From contig BEHM01000002.1 in NCBI GenBank assembly GCA_002923315.1, forward strand, positions 1 to 64,000: a stretch of 64,000 nucleotides of DNA, in the 5' to 3' direction. This document shows, in pieces, positions 18,294-28,138 of this stretch. Within the stretch, counting starts at the first letter, position 1, and every line of letters begins with the position of its first letter. Source of the DNA: a bacterium HR10 (lineage in GTDB: Bacteria; Acidobacteriota; Blastocatellia; HR10). The notes under the pieces were generated by a model. It made no database searches and was not told where the DNA came from. It worked only from the letters and a program-made list of their open reading frames with translations. The position numbers and the translations under genes are program-made.

Positions 18294-19685
18294 ATGATTG
18301 TGATGAAGTTTGGGGGGACGTCTGTTGGGGGGGCGGAGAATTTGCGGCGCGTGGCGGAGATCATTGTGGCGCATCGGAGGCGGCGTCCCATAGTGGTGGT
18401 GTCGGCGATGAATGGGATCACGGACCTGTTGCTGGCGGCTGCGCATGAGGCGGCGGAGGGCAGAGAGCAGGAGCTGAAGGCGAAGCTGGAGGCGTTTCGT
18501 CATCGGCACGTGCAGGCGATTGCGGGAGCAATTACCGATCCGAAGCTGCGCGCGCACGGGCTGGCGCTGACGGACCGATTCACCGAGGACCTCACGCGCA
18601 TCCTCACGGGCATGAGTTTTCTCGGTGAGGCGACGCCGCGAGCGCTGGATGCCGTCGTCTCCTTTGGCGAGCGGTTGCTGGCGGAGATTCTGGCGGGCGT
18701 TTTGACTGATCGAGGGGTGAAGGCCAAGGCTCTCAATGCGCAGCGGTTCATCATCACGGACGATCATTTTGGAGCGGCGACGCCGCTGAAGGAACTGACC
18801 TATCGGAAGTGTCGGCGGGCAGTGCTTCCGCTGGTGAGGCGAGGGATCATTCCGGTCATCACCGGATTCTTGAGCAGCACGCGCGAGGGGATTCCGACGA
18901 CGCTCGGGCGGGGAGGGTCGGACTACTCGGCGGCGCTCATCGGGGCGGCCGTGGCCGCGCGCGAGATTTGGATCTACACGGATGTGGATGGGATCATGAC
19001 CGCCGATCCGAAGGTCGTCGCGGTGGGGCGGTCGCTCTCGGAGCTGTCGTATCGTGAGGTGGCGGAGTTGGCGTATTTCGGCGCGAAGGTGGTGCATCCG
19101 AAGACGGTCTTTCCGGCCATTGAGCGGGGCATTCCGATTCTCATCAAGAACACGTTCAATCCCGCCTTCCCGGGCACGCGCATTGTGCCGCGCACCCGTC
19201 CGAGCAATCCCATCGTCAAGGCGATCACCTCGATTGGGCGGCTCACGCTCGTGACCGTGGAGGGGGCGGGGATGCTCGGCGTGCCGGAGATCACGGCGCG
19301 GGTCTTCGATACGTTGGCGCGTGAGGGGATCAACGTTCTGCTCATCAGCCAGGCGTCGTCGCAGCAGAGCATCTGCTTCGTCGTTCCGCAGGGGGACGCC
19401 GAACGGGTGCGGCGGGCGCTGGAGCAGGAGTTCGCGCGCGAGCGGCGACAGGGGGATATCAGCTCGATTGAGAAGCAAGATGGCGTGGCCATTGTGGCCG
19501 CTGTGGGCGAAGGGATGCGGGGGACGCCTGGAGTGGCCGGGCGCTTGTTCTCGGCGCTTGGGCGTGAGGGGATCAACATCATCGCCATCGCGCAGGGGTC
19601 GTCGGAGCGGAACATCTCCCTGGTCGTCAGCGAGCGGGATCGCGCGTCGGCCGTTCGAGCCATTCACCAGGAGTTCATCGGATGA
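18294..19685 (+). CDS. lysC: Aspartate kinase
   Basis: 'MIVMKFGGTSVGGAENLRRVAEII', 'TTLGRGGSDYSAALIGAAVAAREIWIYTDVDGIMTADPKVV', C-terminal ACT repeats. Confidence 0.95.
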   Translation: MIVMKFGGTSVGGAENLRRVAEIIVAHRRRRPIVVVSAMNGITDLLLAAAHEAAEGREQELKAKLEAFRHRHVQAIAGAITDPKLRAHGLALTDRFTEDLTRILTGMSFLGEATPRALDAVVSFGERLLAEILAGVLTDRGVKAKALNAQRFIITDDHFGAATPLKELTYRKCRRAVLPLVRRGIIPVITGFLSSTREGIPTTLGRGGSDYSAALIGAAVAAREIWIYTDVDGIMTADPKVVAVGRSLSELSYREVAELAYFGAKVVHPKTVFPAIERGIPILIKNTFNPAFPGTRIVPRTRPSNPIVKAITSIGRLTLVTVEGAGMLGVPEITARVFDTLAREGINVLLISQASSQQSICFVVPQGDAERVRRALEQEFARERRQGDISSIEKQDGVAIVAAVGEGMRGTPGVAGRLFSALGREGINIIAIAQGSSERNISLVVSERDRASAVRAIHQEFIG

Positions 19686-20740
19686 GGGGCGAGAAGATTC
19701 CCGTTGGGATTCTGGGGGCCACCGGGATCGTCGGACAACGTCTGGTGGCGCTGTTGGAGCAGCATCCCTGGTTCGAGGTGACGGAAGTCGCCGCCTCGGA
19801 CCGATCGGCGGGCCTGCGCTATGAGGAGGCCGTGCATTGGCTCTTGCCGTCGCCGATCCCGGAACGGGTGCGACGCCTCGTGGTGAAGGAATGCGCGCCC
19901 GGGCTTGAGTGTCAGCTCGTCTTCTCGGCTCTGCCGGCTGATGTGGCGGCCGAGGTGGAACCGGAATTCGCGCGCGCGGGATATGTCGTCTGCAGCAACG
20001 CGAGCGCTCATCGGCTTGAGCCGGATGTGCCGCTCCTGATCCCCGAGGTCAATCCCGATCATCTGCAGGCCATCGCCCATCAGCGCCGACGGCGCGGATG
20101 GGCGCGCGGCTTCATCGTGACCAATCCCAACTGCTCGACGATTCATCTGACGCTCGTGCTCAAACCGCTCATGGACCGGTTTGGTCTCCGGCAGGTCATG
20201 GTCACGACGCTGCAAGCGCTCTCGGGGGCCGGCTATCCGGGGGTCACCTCGCTCGACATCGTGGACAACGTCATCCCGTTCATCAAGAACGAGGAGGAGA
20301 AGCTGGAGACGGAGACGCGGAAGCTGCTCGGCCGATGGGAGGGGGAGGGGTTCGCCTTCGCTCCGCTGCGCATCAGTGCGCAGTGCAATCGCGTGCCCAC
20401 GCTCGATGGGCATATGGAATGCGTCTCGCTCGCCTTCGAGCGCAGGCCCACGCGGGAGGAGATCATCGAAGCGCTCGCGTCGTTCGCGTCGGTGCCGCAA
20501 CAGCTCCGGTTGCCGACGGCTCCCGCGCGCCCCATCGTCGTGCGCGAGGAGCCGGATCGGCCGCAACCCCGGCTCGATCGCGAAGTCGAGCGTGGCATGG
20601 CCTCGGTCGTCGGGCGCATTCGTCCCTGTGCCATCCTCGACTACAAGATGGTCATCCTCGGGCACAACACGATTCGCGGAGCGGCCGGGGCGGCCCTGCT
20701 CAATGCGGAGCTGCTTCTGGCTCAAGGATGGCTCCCATGA
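19682..20740 (+). CDS. asd: Aspartate-semialdehyde dehydrogenase
   Basis: 'VGILGATGIVGQRLVALLEQHPWFEVTEVAASDRSAG', 'IVTNPNCSTIHLTLVLKPL', 'ISAQCNRVPTLDGH'. Overlaps lysC by 4 nt. Confidence 0.95.
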   Translation: MRGEKIPVGILGATGIVGQRLVALLEQHPWFEVTEVAASDRSAGLRYEEAVHWLLPSPIPERVRRLVVKECAPGLECQLVFSALPADVAAEVEPEFARAGYVVCSNASAHRLEPDVPLLIPEVNPDHLQAIAHQRRRRGWARGFIVTNPNCSTIHLTLVLKPLMDRFGLRQVMVTTLQALSGAGYPGVTSLDIVDNVIPFIKNEEEKLETETRKLLGRWEGEGFAFAPLRISAQCNRVPTLDGHMECVSLAFERRPTREEIIEALASFASVPQQLRLPTAPARPIVVREEPDRPQPRLDREVERGMASVVGRIRPCAILDYKMVILGHNTIRGAAGAALLNAELLLAQGWLP

Positions 20741-20797
20741 GGGGGGCGCTCGCGGATTCCGCGTTCGGGTTGCAAATGGGATTGGATCCTCCTGCGG

Positions 20798-20812
20798 TAT
20801 AATCCCTCTATG
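20798..20812 (+). promoter_or_regulatory. TATAAT box 6 nt upstream of the Nudix ATG (leaderless-type start)
   Basis: TATAATccctctATG. Confidence 0.45.
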
Positions 20813-21388
20813 CCCTCTTGGGTTGAGACGCTGCGCGAGAGACTCCGGGCGTTGGAACGCGCGGCTTCGGAGGAGACCGCGTGGCCGCTTCAAGCCGCCG
20901 TTGTGCTCATCCTTCGAGAGGTCGGCGATGACCTGCAGGCGCTTTTGATCAAGCGCATCGAGGATACGCGTGATCCGTGGTCCGGGCATATTGCGCTGCC
21001 CGGTGGACATCGCGAGCCCCAGGATCGCACGCTCTGGGAAACGGCCGTGCGCGAGACACGCGAGGAAGTGGGCATTGATCTGGAGCGCGAGGGAACGTGG
21101 ATCGGGCAGTTGACGCCACTTTCGCCGAGCAATCCCCGCCTGCCGCCCGTTCGTGTGACGCCGCTGGTCGCCTTGGTCCGCCCCGATGTCACTGTGGTCG
21201 CCGGTCCCGAGGTGGAACGCGCCTTCTGGATCTCGCTGCGCGCGCTTCGGCGGAGCGGGCGATCCGAACGTGTCGAGAAGCTCGTGGATGGGGAGGTGCG
21301 CGTGTGGTTGGCTTACCCCTCTCCCCACGGCCCGATCTGGGGAATGACCGAGCGCATCCTGACGGAATTTCTCACCCTCTGGGACTGA
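20810..21388 (+). CDS. Nudix hydrolase (CoA pyrophosphatase-like)
   Basis: 'HIALPGGHREPQDRTLWETAVRETREEVGID' Nudix box GX5EX7REUXEEXGU. Confidence 0.92.
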   Translation: MPSWVETLRERLRALERAASEETAWPLQAAVVLILREVGDDLQALLIKRIEDTRDPWSGHIALPGGHREPQDRTLWETAVRETREEVGIDLEREGTWIGQLTPLSPSNPRLPPVRVTPLVALVRPDVTVVAGPEVERAFWISLRALRRSGRSERVEKLVDGEVRVWLAYPSPHGPIWGMTERILTEFLTLWD

Positions 21389-21396
21389 GCCGCGCT

Positions 21397-22437
21397 TCAG
21401 GCGCCCTTGCTGTCAGTGGGTGAGGCGCGCGCCTCTCGCCGGGATCGGATCTCGCGAATCGTGTAGATCGGCTTCCGCTGCGATTCGTAGTACGTGCGCA
21501 TGATGATCTCCCCGATCAGGCCGATCGAGATGAGCTGCACGCCCGTGATGATCAGCAGCATCGAGAGCAGCAGCAGCGGCCCATGCCGTTGCAGGAGGCT
21601 GATGCCGTAGAGGAATTTCTTCAGCGTGAGGTAACCGCCCAGGAGCACGCCGCTCGCCAAAGCCAGCAGGCCCACCGGTCCGAAGAAATGCAGCGGGCGC
21701 GTCATGTAGCTCAGCAGGAACTTGATCGTGATGAAATCTAGCAGGACGCGGATCGTGCGGGAGAGTCCATACTTGGACTGTCCGCGATAGCGCGGGCGCG
21801 CGCGCACGGGGATCTCCGCGATGCGCGCGCCCACCAGGCTCGCCAGCGCGGGGATGAATCGGTGCAGCTCACCGTAGAGGCGAATATTCTTGATGATCTC
21901 GCGCCGATAGGCTTTGAACGTGGAGCCGAAGTCCCGAAGCGGCACGCCCGAGAGTCGCGCCATGATCCAGTTCGCGATGCGCGAGGGGAGGCGCCGGGTG
22001 AGGAAATCGTCGGGGCGATCCTTCCGCCAGCCGCTCACGATGTCATACCCCTGCTGCAGCGTCTCCAACAGTCGGGGGATGTCCTGCGGATCGTGGTGCA
22101 GATCGCCGTCCATGGCGATGATGATCGCGCCGTGCGCGAAGTCGAATCCGGCAGCCAGGGCCGCCGTCTGCCCGAAGTTCCGACTGAGGCGTACCAAGTG
22201 CACGGTCGGATCCTCGCGATGGAGCGCGAGCAGCACCTCGTAGGTGCCGTCTTGGCTTCCGTCATCCACGAAGATCACCTCGTAGGGCGCGCCCAAATGT
22301 TCCAGGACGGGCTTCAACTCCCGATAGAGCGGCTCGACATTCTCCGCCTCATTGTAGAGCGGGATGACGATGGAATAGGTGGGCGCCTCGGCAGCTTGCG
22401 CATCCAGTTCCTGTTGGCGAAGGACGGGCGTCATCAT
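21397..22437 (-). CDS. Family 2 glycosyltransferase with C-terminal TM helices (dolichyl/undecaprenyl-phosphate sugar transferase type)
   Basis: 'YSIVIPLYNEAENVEPLYRELKPVLEHLGAPYEVIFVDDGSQDGTYE', 'DGDLHHDPQDIPRLLE', two C-terminal TM helices. Confidence 0.9.
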   Translation of the reverse strand: MMTPVLRQQELDAQAAEAPTYSIVIPLYNEAENVEPLYRELKPVLEHLGAPYEVIFVDDGSQDGTYEVLLALHREDPTVHLVRLSRNFGQTAALAAGFDFAHGAIIIAMDGDLHHDPQDIPRLLETLQQGYDIVSGWRKDRPDDFLTRRLPSRIANWIMARLSGVPLRDFGSTFKAYRREIIKNIRLYGELHRFIPALASLVGARIAEIPVRARPRYRGQSKYGLSRTIRVLLDFITIKFLLSYMTRPLHFFGPVGLLALASGVLLGGYLTLKKFLYGISLLQRHGPLLLLSMLLIITGVQLISIGLIGEIIMRTYYESQRKPIYTIREIRSRREARASPTDSKGA

Positions 22438-22443
22438 CGTCCC

Positions 22444-23865
22444 TCAGGAAGGATCCTTCTTCTCGGTGTCGCGTCGGCGACGCCAGAGCGTGCCCGACCG
22501 CGTGTCCTCCAGGATGATGCCGCGCTCGTAGAGGAGGCGGCGGATCTCATCGGCGCGCGCGTAATCGCGCCGCTGGCGGGCGCGGGCGCGTTCCTCGATG
22601 AGCGCCCGCAGTTCGGGATCGAGCGGCTCCGGCTCGATCTCGCCCAGGACACCGAGCACTTGATCAATGCGCCGCATCCAGGCCAGCCACTGCTGCCGAT
22701 CATCCTCGCGCAGCGATCCCTGGATCAGGGCGCGCGTGACTTCGCCCGCGAGCGTATGCACGGCGCCGAGCGCCTGCGCCGTGTTCAGGTCCTGATCCAT
22801 AGCGTCTTCGAACTCGCGGGCGGCGCGCCGCAGGGCGTCGGCCATCGTCGGATTTGATCCCGGCTCACAGCGCGCCTCGCGCGCGCGCCAGAGGACATCG
22901 CGCAGGTTCGCCAGCGTCGTCTCGGCCGCGCGCACGCCTTCGAAGGTGAAATTGAGCGGCGTGCGATAGGGGACCGACACGAGCGCATATCGAATCGCCA
23001 GGGGATCGAAGCCGCGCGCCAGCAGATCGCGCAGCGTGTAGACGTTCCCCCGCGATTTCGCCATCTTCTCGCCTTCGACCAGGAGGAACTCCGTATGGAC
23101 CCAGTAGCGGACGAAGGGCTTGCCGGTCGCCGCCTCGCTCTGCGCGATCTCGTTCTCGTGATGGGGGAAGATGAGGTCCACGCCACCGCAGTGGATGTCG
23201 AACGTCTCTCCCAGATACTTCATGGACATGGCCGAGCATTCCAGATGCCATCCGGGGCGTCCCGGTCCCAGCTCCGTCTCCCACCGCGGCTCATCCGGCT
23301 CCTTCGGGGCTTTCCACAGCACGAAGTCGCGCACGTCGGCTTTCTCATACTCGTCCACGTCCACGCGCGCGCCGGGCTTGACCTGATCCACGCGGATTTT
23401 GGAGAGCTTCCCGTACTCGGGGAAGGCCGCGATGCGGAAGTAGATCGAGCCCTCGCTGCGGTACGTATACCCCCGCTCCTGCAATCGCTTCACGAGCTGA
23501 ACCATCTCGGGAATATGTTCGGTCGCGCGCGGCATGATCTCGGGCGTCTCCAGATTGAGCGTCCGCATGTCTTCGAGGAATGCGGCGATGTAGCGATCGG
23601 TCAGTTCGCGCAGACTCACCCCTTCTTCGCGCGCGCGCCGGATGGTCTTATCGTCCACGTCGGTGAAGTTCATGACGTGGAGGACCCGGTACCCCTTGTA
23701 CTTCAAGTAGCGCCGGAGGATGTCCACCGAGACGAACGTGCGGAAATTCCCGATGTGCCCGTAGTCATAGACGGTGAGGCCGCAACTGTACAGACGGGCC
23801 GTCTCCCCATCCAGGGGAGTGAAGACCTCCAATTCGCCCGACAATGTGTTGCGCACGCGCAGCAT
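22444..23865 (-). CDS. cysS: Cysteinyl-tRNA synthetase
   Basis: 'CGLTVYDYGHIGNFRTFVSVDILRRYLKYKGY', 'HCGGVDLIFPHHENEIAQSEAATGKPFVRYWVHTEFLLVEGEKMAKSRGN'. Confidence 0.96.
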   Translation of the reverse strand: MLRVRNTLSGELEVFTPLDGETARLYSCGLTVYDYGHIGNFRTFVSVDILRRYLKYKGYRVLHVMNFTDVDDKTIRRAREEGVSLRELTDRYIAAFLEDMRTLNLETPEIMPRATEHIPEMVQLVKRLQERGYTYRSEGSIYFRIAAFPEYGKLSKIRVDQVKPGARVDVDEYEKADVRDFVLWKAPKEPDEPRWETELGPGRPGWHLECSAMSMKYLGETFDIHCGGVDLIFPHHENEIAQSEAATGKPFVRYWVHTEFLLVEGEKMAKSRGNVYTLRDLLARGFDPLAIRYALVSVPYRTPLNFTFEGVRAAETTLANLRDVLWRAREARCEPGSNPTMADALRRAAREFEDAMDQDLNTAQALGAVHTLAGEVTRALIQGSLREDDRQQWLAWMRRIDQVLGVLGEIEPEPLDPELRALIEERARARQRRDYARADEIRRLLYERGIILEDTRSGTLWRRRRDTEKKDPS

Positions 23866-23989
23866 ATGGGTGCGCGCTCCGAAGCCAGAAAAATATCGCG
23901 TCCGCCGCGGGGGTGTCAAACGCGAGATCGGTCCAAAGGCGCCCGGCCGCAATTGACTTCTCCCCGCACTGATGCCTTAATTGTGTAGC

Positions 23990-24003
23990 TCGCGATATCG
24001 CGA
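23990..24003. promoter_or_regulatory. 14-bp perfect palindrome upstream of coaX
   Basis: TCGCGATATCGCGA, centred about 25 nt before the coaX ATG in the cysS/coaX divergent region. Confidence 0.4.
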
Positions 24004-24021
24004 AGAGGCGCGCGAGGACGC

Positions 24022-24801
24022 ATGCTGTTGGTCATTGACGTGGGCAACACGAACATGGCCCTCGGCGTATACGAGGGTGATCGGCTCCGCGTCGTCTGGC
24101 GCTTGACGACGCAGGCGTCGCGGACGGTGGACGAGCTGGGGATTCTCTGCCGCACGCTCTTCACGCTGGAGGGGCTGGAGTTCTCCGCCGTGCACGCCAT
24201 CGTGATCGCCTCGGTCGTCCCTCCGCTCGATTTCGCCCTGCGGAAGATGGCGCAGGTCTACTTTCATCTGGATCCGCTGTTTGTGGACTGGAGCACGCCG
24301 ACGGGCATGCCCATCCTCTACGAGAATCCGCAAGAGGTGGGAGCCGATCGCATCGCCGATGCCGTCGCCGCGTTCGCGAAGTACGGAGGGCCATGCATCG
24401 TCGTGGACTTCGGGACGGCGACGACCTTTGACGCCATCTCCGCGCGGGGCGAATACCTGGGTGGGGTCATCGCCCCGGGCATCACGATCTCAGCCGAAGC
24501 GCTCTTTGAGCGAACGGCGAAGTTGCCCCGTGTGGACATCCGTCGGCCGAGCGCGATCATCGGACGCTCGACGATCGCCAGCATTCAGTCAGGGCTCTAC
24601 TTCGGATACATCGGTCTGGTGGATGGGATTCTCGCGCGGATGTTGGAGGAACTGGGGCCGGAGACGCGCGTCATCGCCACCGGAGGGCTCGCCCACCTCA
24701 TCGGCCGCGCCTCGGCCTATATCCAGGCGCTCGATGACAACCTCACGCTCGACGGGTTGCGCATCATCTATGAGCGATGTCAGGAATCCCGCGCACAATG
24801 A
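24022..24801 (+). CDS. coaX: Type III pantothenate kinase
   Basis: 'MLLVIDVGNTNMALGVYEGDRL', 'VGADRIADAVAAFAKYGGPCIVVDFGTATTFDAISARGEYLGGVIAPGI'. Confidence 0.95.
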   Translation: MLLVIDVGNTNMALGVYEGDRLRVVWRLTTQASRTVDELGILCRTLFTLEGLEFSAVHAIVIASVVPPLDFALRKMAQVYFHLDPLFVDWSTPTGMPILYENPQEVGADRIADAVAAFAKYGGPCIVVDFGTATTFDAISARGEYLGGVIAPGITISAEALFERTAKLPRVDIRRPSAIIGRSTIASIQSGLYFGYIGLVDGILARMLEELGPETRVIATGGLAHLIGRASAYIQALDDNLTLDGLRIIYERCQESRAQ

Positions 24802-25585
24802 CGTGACTCCGCGTGCGGAGGTCGGCGAAGGACCGCCTGCGGACGAGCGGCCGCGCCCTGCCGACGACTTCGTCGTGAACTACTTCAACTACTTCACGGA
24901 GATCGAGGAGCACTTCGCGCGGCGGCGGGGGAAGCATCTGATGCTCTCCACGCTCGATTGGGCGATGATCGAGAGTTGGAAGGATATGGGCATTCCGCTC
25001 CATGTCGTGCTGCGCGCCGTGGACCGGGTCTTCGACGCTTACGAGGCTCGCCCGCGACGGCGGCGCATCAACTCGATCCTCTACTGCCAGCAGGAGGTGA
25101 TGGCGTGCTTCGAGGAGTACCAGCACACGCGGATCGGCGCGCGCGAGGAGGCCGATGGGGCTCGGCCCGCGGCCGCCCCTTTCTCTCGGGAGATGGTGCT
25201 CGACTACCTGGAGCGCGGTCGGAGTGACCTCTGGCGCATCGCCCAGAGGTACGCGGGGGCGACGTTCGCCTCCTTACGCGAGGCGGTCGAGCGGGTGATG
25301 GCGCGGCTCGGGACCCTTCTTGAGGATGTGCGCGCCGCGCGCGAGCTGGATTTCGAGACGCTCGAGCGGGAGCTGGGACGCCTGGAGCAGATCCTCGACG
25401 ACGCGCTGCTGGCGTGCCTCCCCGAAGAACGCCTGGAGCAGATTCGGCGAGATGGCGAGGCGCAGCTCAAGGAGCACAAGAAGCGCATGGCGAAGGAGCT
25501 GTACGAACAAACGCTCGCCAATTATGTCAAGAAGCGCGTGCGTGAGGAATATGGCGTGCCGCGCCTCAGCCTCTTCTATCTCTGA
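24770..25585 (+). CDS. Conserved-looking hypothetical protein
   Basis: ORF from ATG 24770 overlapping coaX end: 'DDFVVNYFNYFTEIEEHFARRRGKHLMLSTLDWAMIESWKDMGIPLHVVLRAVDRVFDAYEARPRRRRINSILYCQQEVMACFEEY'. Co-directional and tightly packed before trpD. Confidence 0.75.
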   Translation: MSDVRNPAHNDVTPRAEVGEGPPADERPRPADDFVVNYFNYFTEIEEHFARRRGKHLMLSTLDWAMIESWKDMGIPLHVVLRAVDRVFDAYEARPRRRRINSILYCQQEVMACFEEYQHTRIGAREEADGARPAAAPFSREMVLDYLERGRSDLWRIAQRYAGATFASLREAVERVMARLGTLLEDVRAARELDFETLERELGRLEQILDDALLACLPEERLEQIRRDGEAQLKEHKKRMAKELYEQTLANYVKKRVREEYGVPRLSLFYL

Positions 25586-25591
25586 CCGGCC

Positions 25592-26641
25592 ATGGGACAC
25601 CCGCTGCTCGAGAAGTTGATGCGACGAGAGGACCTGACGCGGGAGGAGGCCGCCGCGCTCCTTGGGGAGTTGCTCGCGGCGGAGACGAGCGAGGCCTTCA
25701 TCGCGGCCGCGCTCGTCGCTCTCGCGATGAAGGGGGAGACGGTCGAAGAGCTCGTCGGTTTCGCCGAGACGATGCGCGCGCACGCCGTGCGCATTCAGGC
25801 CGCGCGGCCCGATGTCGTGGATACGGCGGGCACAGGGGGGAGCCGCCGCAAACCCTTCAACGTCTCGACGGCAGCGGCCATTGTGATCGCCGCTGCAGGC
25901 GTCCCCGTCGCCAAACACGGGAATCGCGCTTCCAGCAGTCCGACCGGCAGCGCCGATGTCTTGAGGGCCCTCGGCGTCCGCATTGATCCTCCGCCCTCGA
26001 TCGTGCAGCGCTGTCTGGACGAGATCGGCCTCTGCTTCATGTTCGCTCCCCACTTCCATCGCGCGACTGCGCGCGTGGCGCACGTGCGTCGCCAGCTCGG
26101 TGTTCGCACGATCTTCAATCTGCTCGGTCCGCTGACCAATCCCGCGCGGCCGAAGCGTCAGCTCATCGGTGTCTCCGATCTGCCGAGCATGGAGAAGATC
26201 GGGCGAGCGCTCGTTCACCTGGGCGTCGAGCAGGCCTGGGTCGTTCACGGCAGTGACGGCGCGGATGAGATCACCGTCTCCGGGCCGACGCATGTCCTGG
26301 AGGTGTGCCAGGGGAGACTGCGCCGTTTCCTCCTGGACCCCCGCGAGGCCGAAGTGGCCGTGCGCGACCTCAACGGCGTGCGCGCGGCCTCTCCCGAGGA
26401 GAGCGCGACCATTGTCCGGGAGGTGCTCGTCGGCGATCGTCGGGATGCCGCGCGGGATCTGGTGTTGCTCAATGCCGCGGCGGGGCTTCGGGTGAGCGGT
26501 CGCGTCGGCACGCTGCGCGAGGGGGTGGAGTTGGCGGCCGAGGCGATCGCCACCGGCGCCGCTTGGAGGAAGCTCGAAGCGTTGATCGCTCTCACCAATG
26601 CGCCGCCCTCGGCGGACGACGCCGTGGAGAGGAAGCAATGA
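25592..26641 (+). CDS. trpD: Anthranilate phosphoribosyltransferase
   Basis: 'DTAGTGGSRRKPFNVSTAAAIVIAAAGVPVAKHGNRASSSPTGSADVLRALGV', 'TIFNLLGPLTNPARPKRQLIGV'. Confidence 0.96.
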   Translation: MGHPLLEKLMRREDLTREEAAALLGELLAAETSEAFIAAALVALAMKGETVEELVGFAETMRAHAVRIQAARPDVVDTAGTGGSRRKPFNVSTAAAIVIAAAGVPVAKHGNRASSSPTGSADVLRALGVRIDPPPSIVQRCLDEIGLCFMFAPHFHRATARVAHVRRQLGVRTIFNLLGPLTNPARPKRQLIGVSDLPSMEKIGRALVHLGVEQAWVVHGSDGADEITVSGPTHVLEVCQGRLRRFLLDPREAEVAVRDLNGVRAASPEESATIVREVLVGDRRDAARDLVLLNAAAGLRVSGRVGTLREGVELAAEAIATGAAWRKLEALIALTNAPPSADDAVERKQ

Positions 26642-27432
26642 GTGATGTGCTGACCCGCATCGTCGCGCGGAAGGCCGAACGTCTCGCGGAGGCGAAACGT
26701 CGGACCCCGCTCCCCGCATTGCAGGCGGCGCTCGCCGGGCGTCCAAAAGAGCGGCCCTCGTTCCTTCGCGCCTGTGCGCGAACGGACCGCCTCAACGTCA
26801 TCGCGGAGGTGAAGCGCGCTTCGCCCTCGCGAGGGGTGATCCGGGAGGACTTCGATCCGGTCGCCCTGGCACGCGAATACGAACAGAACGGAGCGGCGGC
26901 GATCTCGGTCCTCACCGAAGAGGATCACTTTCAGGGAGCGCTGGCGCACCTTGTGGCGATCCGTCGCGCGGTGCGCGTGCCGCTCTTGCGCAAGGATTTC
27001 CTCTTCGATCCGTATCAGCTCTATGAGGCGGCGGCGGCCGGAGCCGATGCTGTGCTGTTGATCGCTGCCATTCTCGACACGGCGCGACTTCGGGACCTGC
27101 GTCAACTCGCCGAGGAGCTGGCCCTCGATGCGCTCATCGAGGTCCATGATCCAGCCGATCTGGAGAAGGCGCTCGCGGCCGGCGCGCGCCTCATCGGTGT
27201 GAACAACCGCGACCTGCGGACGTTCACCGTGGATCGCACCGTCTCGTTCGAGCTGGCCGCGCGCGTGCCCTCAGACGTCGTGCTCGTCAGCGAGAGTGGC
27301 CTGAGCGCGCGGCCTGAGCTGGAGGAGCTGCGCCGCGTCGGGTATCGCGCTTTTCTGATCGGCGAATATCTGATGCGCGCGGCGCGCCCGGGCGAAGCGC
27401 TTCGAGCGCTCCTTGAGCCGTCGGAGACGTGA
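26638..27432 (+). CDS. trpC: Indole-3-glycerol phosphate synthase
   Basis: 'NVIAEVKRASPSRGVIREDFDPVALAREYEQNGAAAISVLTEEDHFQG', 'LIGVNNRDLRTFTVD', 'VSESGL'. Confidence 0.96.
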   Translation: MSDVLTRIVARKAERLAEAKRRTPLPALQAALAGRPKERPSFLRACARTDRLNVIAEVKRASPSRGVIREDFDPVALAREYEQNGAAAISVLTEEDHFQGALAHLVAIRRAVRVPLLRKDFLFDPYQLYEAAAAGADAVLLIAAILDTARLRDLRQLAEELALDALIEVHDPADLEKALAAGARLIGVNNRDLRTFTVDRTVSFELAARVPSDVVLVSESGLSARPELEELRRVGYRAFLIGEYLMRAARPGEALRALLEPSET

Positions 27433-27460
27433 GGTCGCGCCGGACTCAACAGGTTCATCC

Positions 27461-28138
27461 ATGGTGCGCGTGAAGATCTGCGGGATCACCAATCTGGAAG
27501 ACGCGCTGGCGGCTGTCGAGGCGGGGGCCGATGCGCTCGGCTTCAACTTTTACCCGAAGAGTCCGCGCTACATCGAGCCCGAGCGCGCCCGCGCGATCAT
27601 CGAACGGCTGCCGCCGTTTGTCACGCCCGTGGGGGTCTTCGTGAACGAATATGACCTGGAGGCCATGGCGCGCGTGGTGACGGGCGCGCGCCTGGCCGTT
27701 GTTCAGCTCCACGGGGATGAGCCACCGGCCTTCTGCCGGCAGGTCGCCGAACGATGGCGCGTCATCAAGGCCGTGCGCGTCGCTGCTGAGCTTGACCCGC
27801 GCGGATTGGCCGACTATGCCGTTCACGCCCTCCTGCTCGACGCCGCGCGTCCGGGCGCGTACGGGGGGACGGGCGGGCGCTTCAATTGGGAGCTGGCCCG
27901 ACGTGTGGCGCATGTCGTTCCCACGCTGATTCTGGCCGGTGGCCTCTCCCCGGAGAATGTCGCCGAGGCGATTCGCCTCGTCCGTCCCTACGCCGTGGAT
28001 GTCTGCACGGGTGTTGAAGCGCGCCCGGGGAAGAAAGACCCGGAGCGGATACGCGCGTTCATCGCCGTGGCGAAGGCGGCCGGGCGCCACGAGCATCCAG
28101 GCTGTTCGACCCTTCGCGAAGGAGGGGGGGAATTGTGA
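27461..28138 (+). CDS. trpF: Phosphoribosylanthranilate isomerase
   Basis: '[42 protein letters not shown]', '[23 protein letters not shown]'. Confidence 0.95.
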   Translation: MVRVKICGITNLEDALAAVEAGADALGFNFYPKSPRYIEPERARAIIERLPPFVTPVGVFVNEYDLEAMARVVTGARLAVVQLHGDEPPAFCRQVAERWRVIKAVRVAAELDPRGLADYAVHALLLDAARPGAYGGTGGRFNWELARRVAHVVPTLILAGGLSPENVAEAIRLVRPYAVDVCTGVEARPGKKDPERIRAFIAVAKAAGRHEHPGCSTLREGGGEL

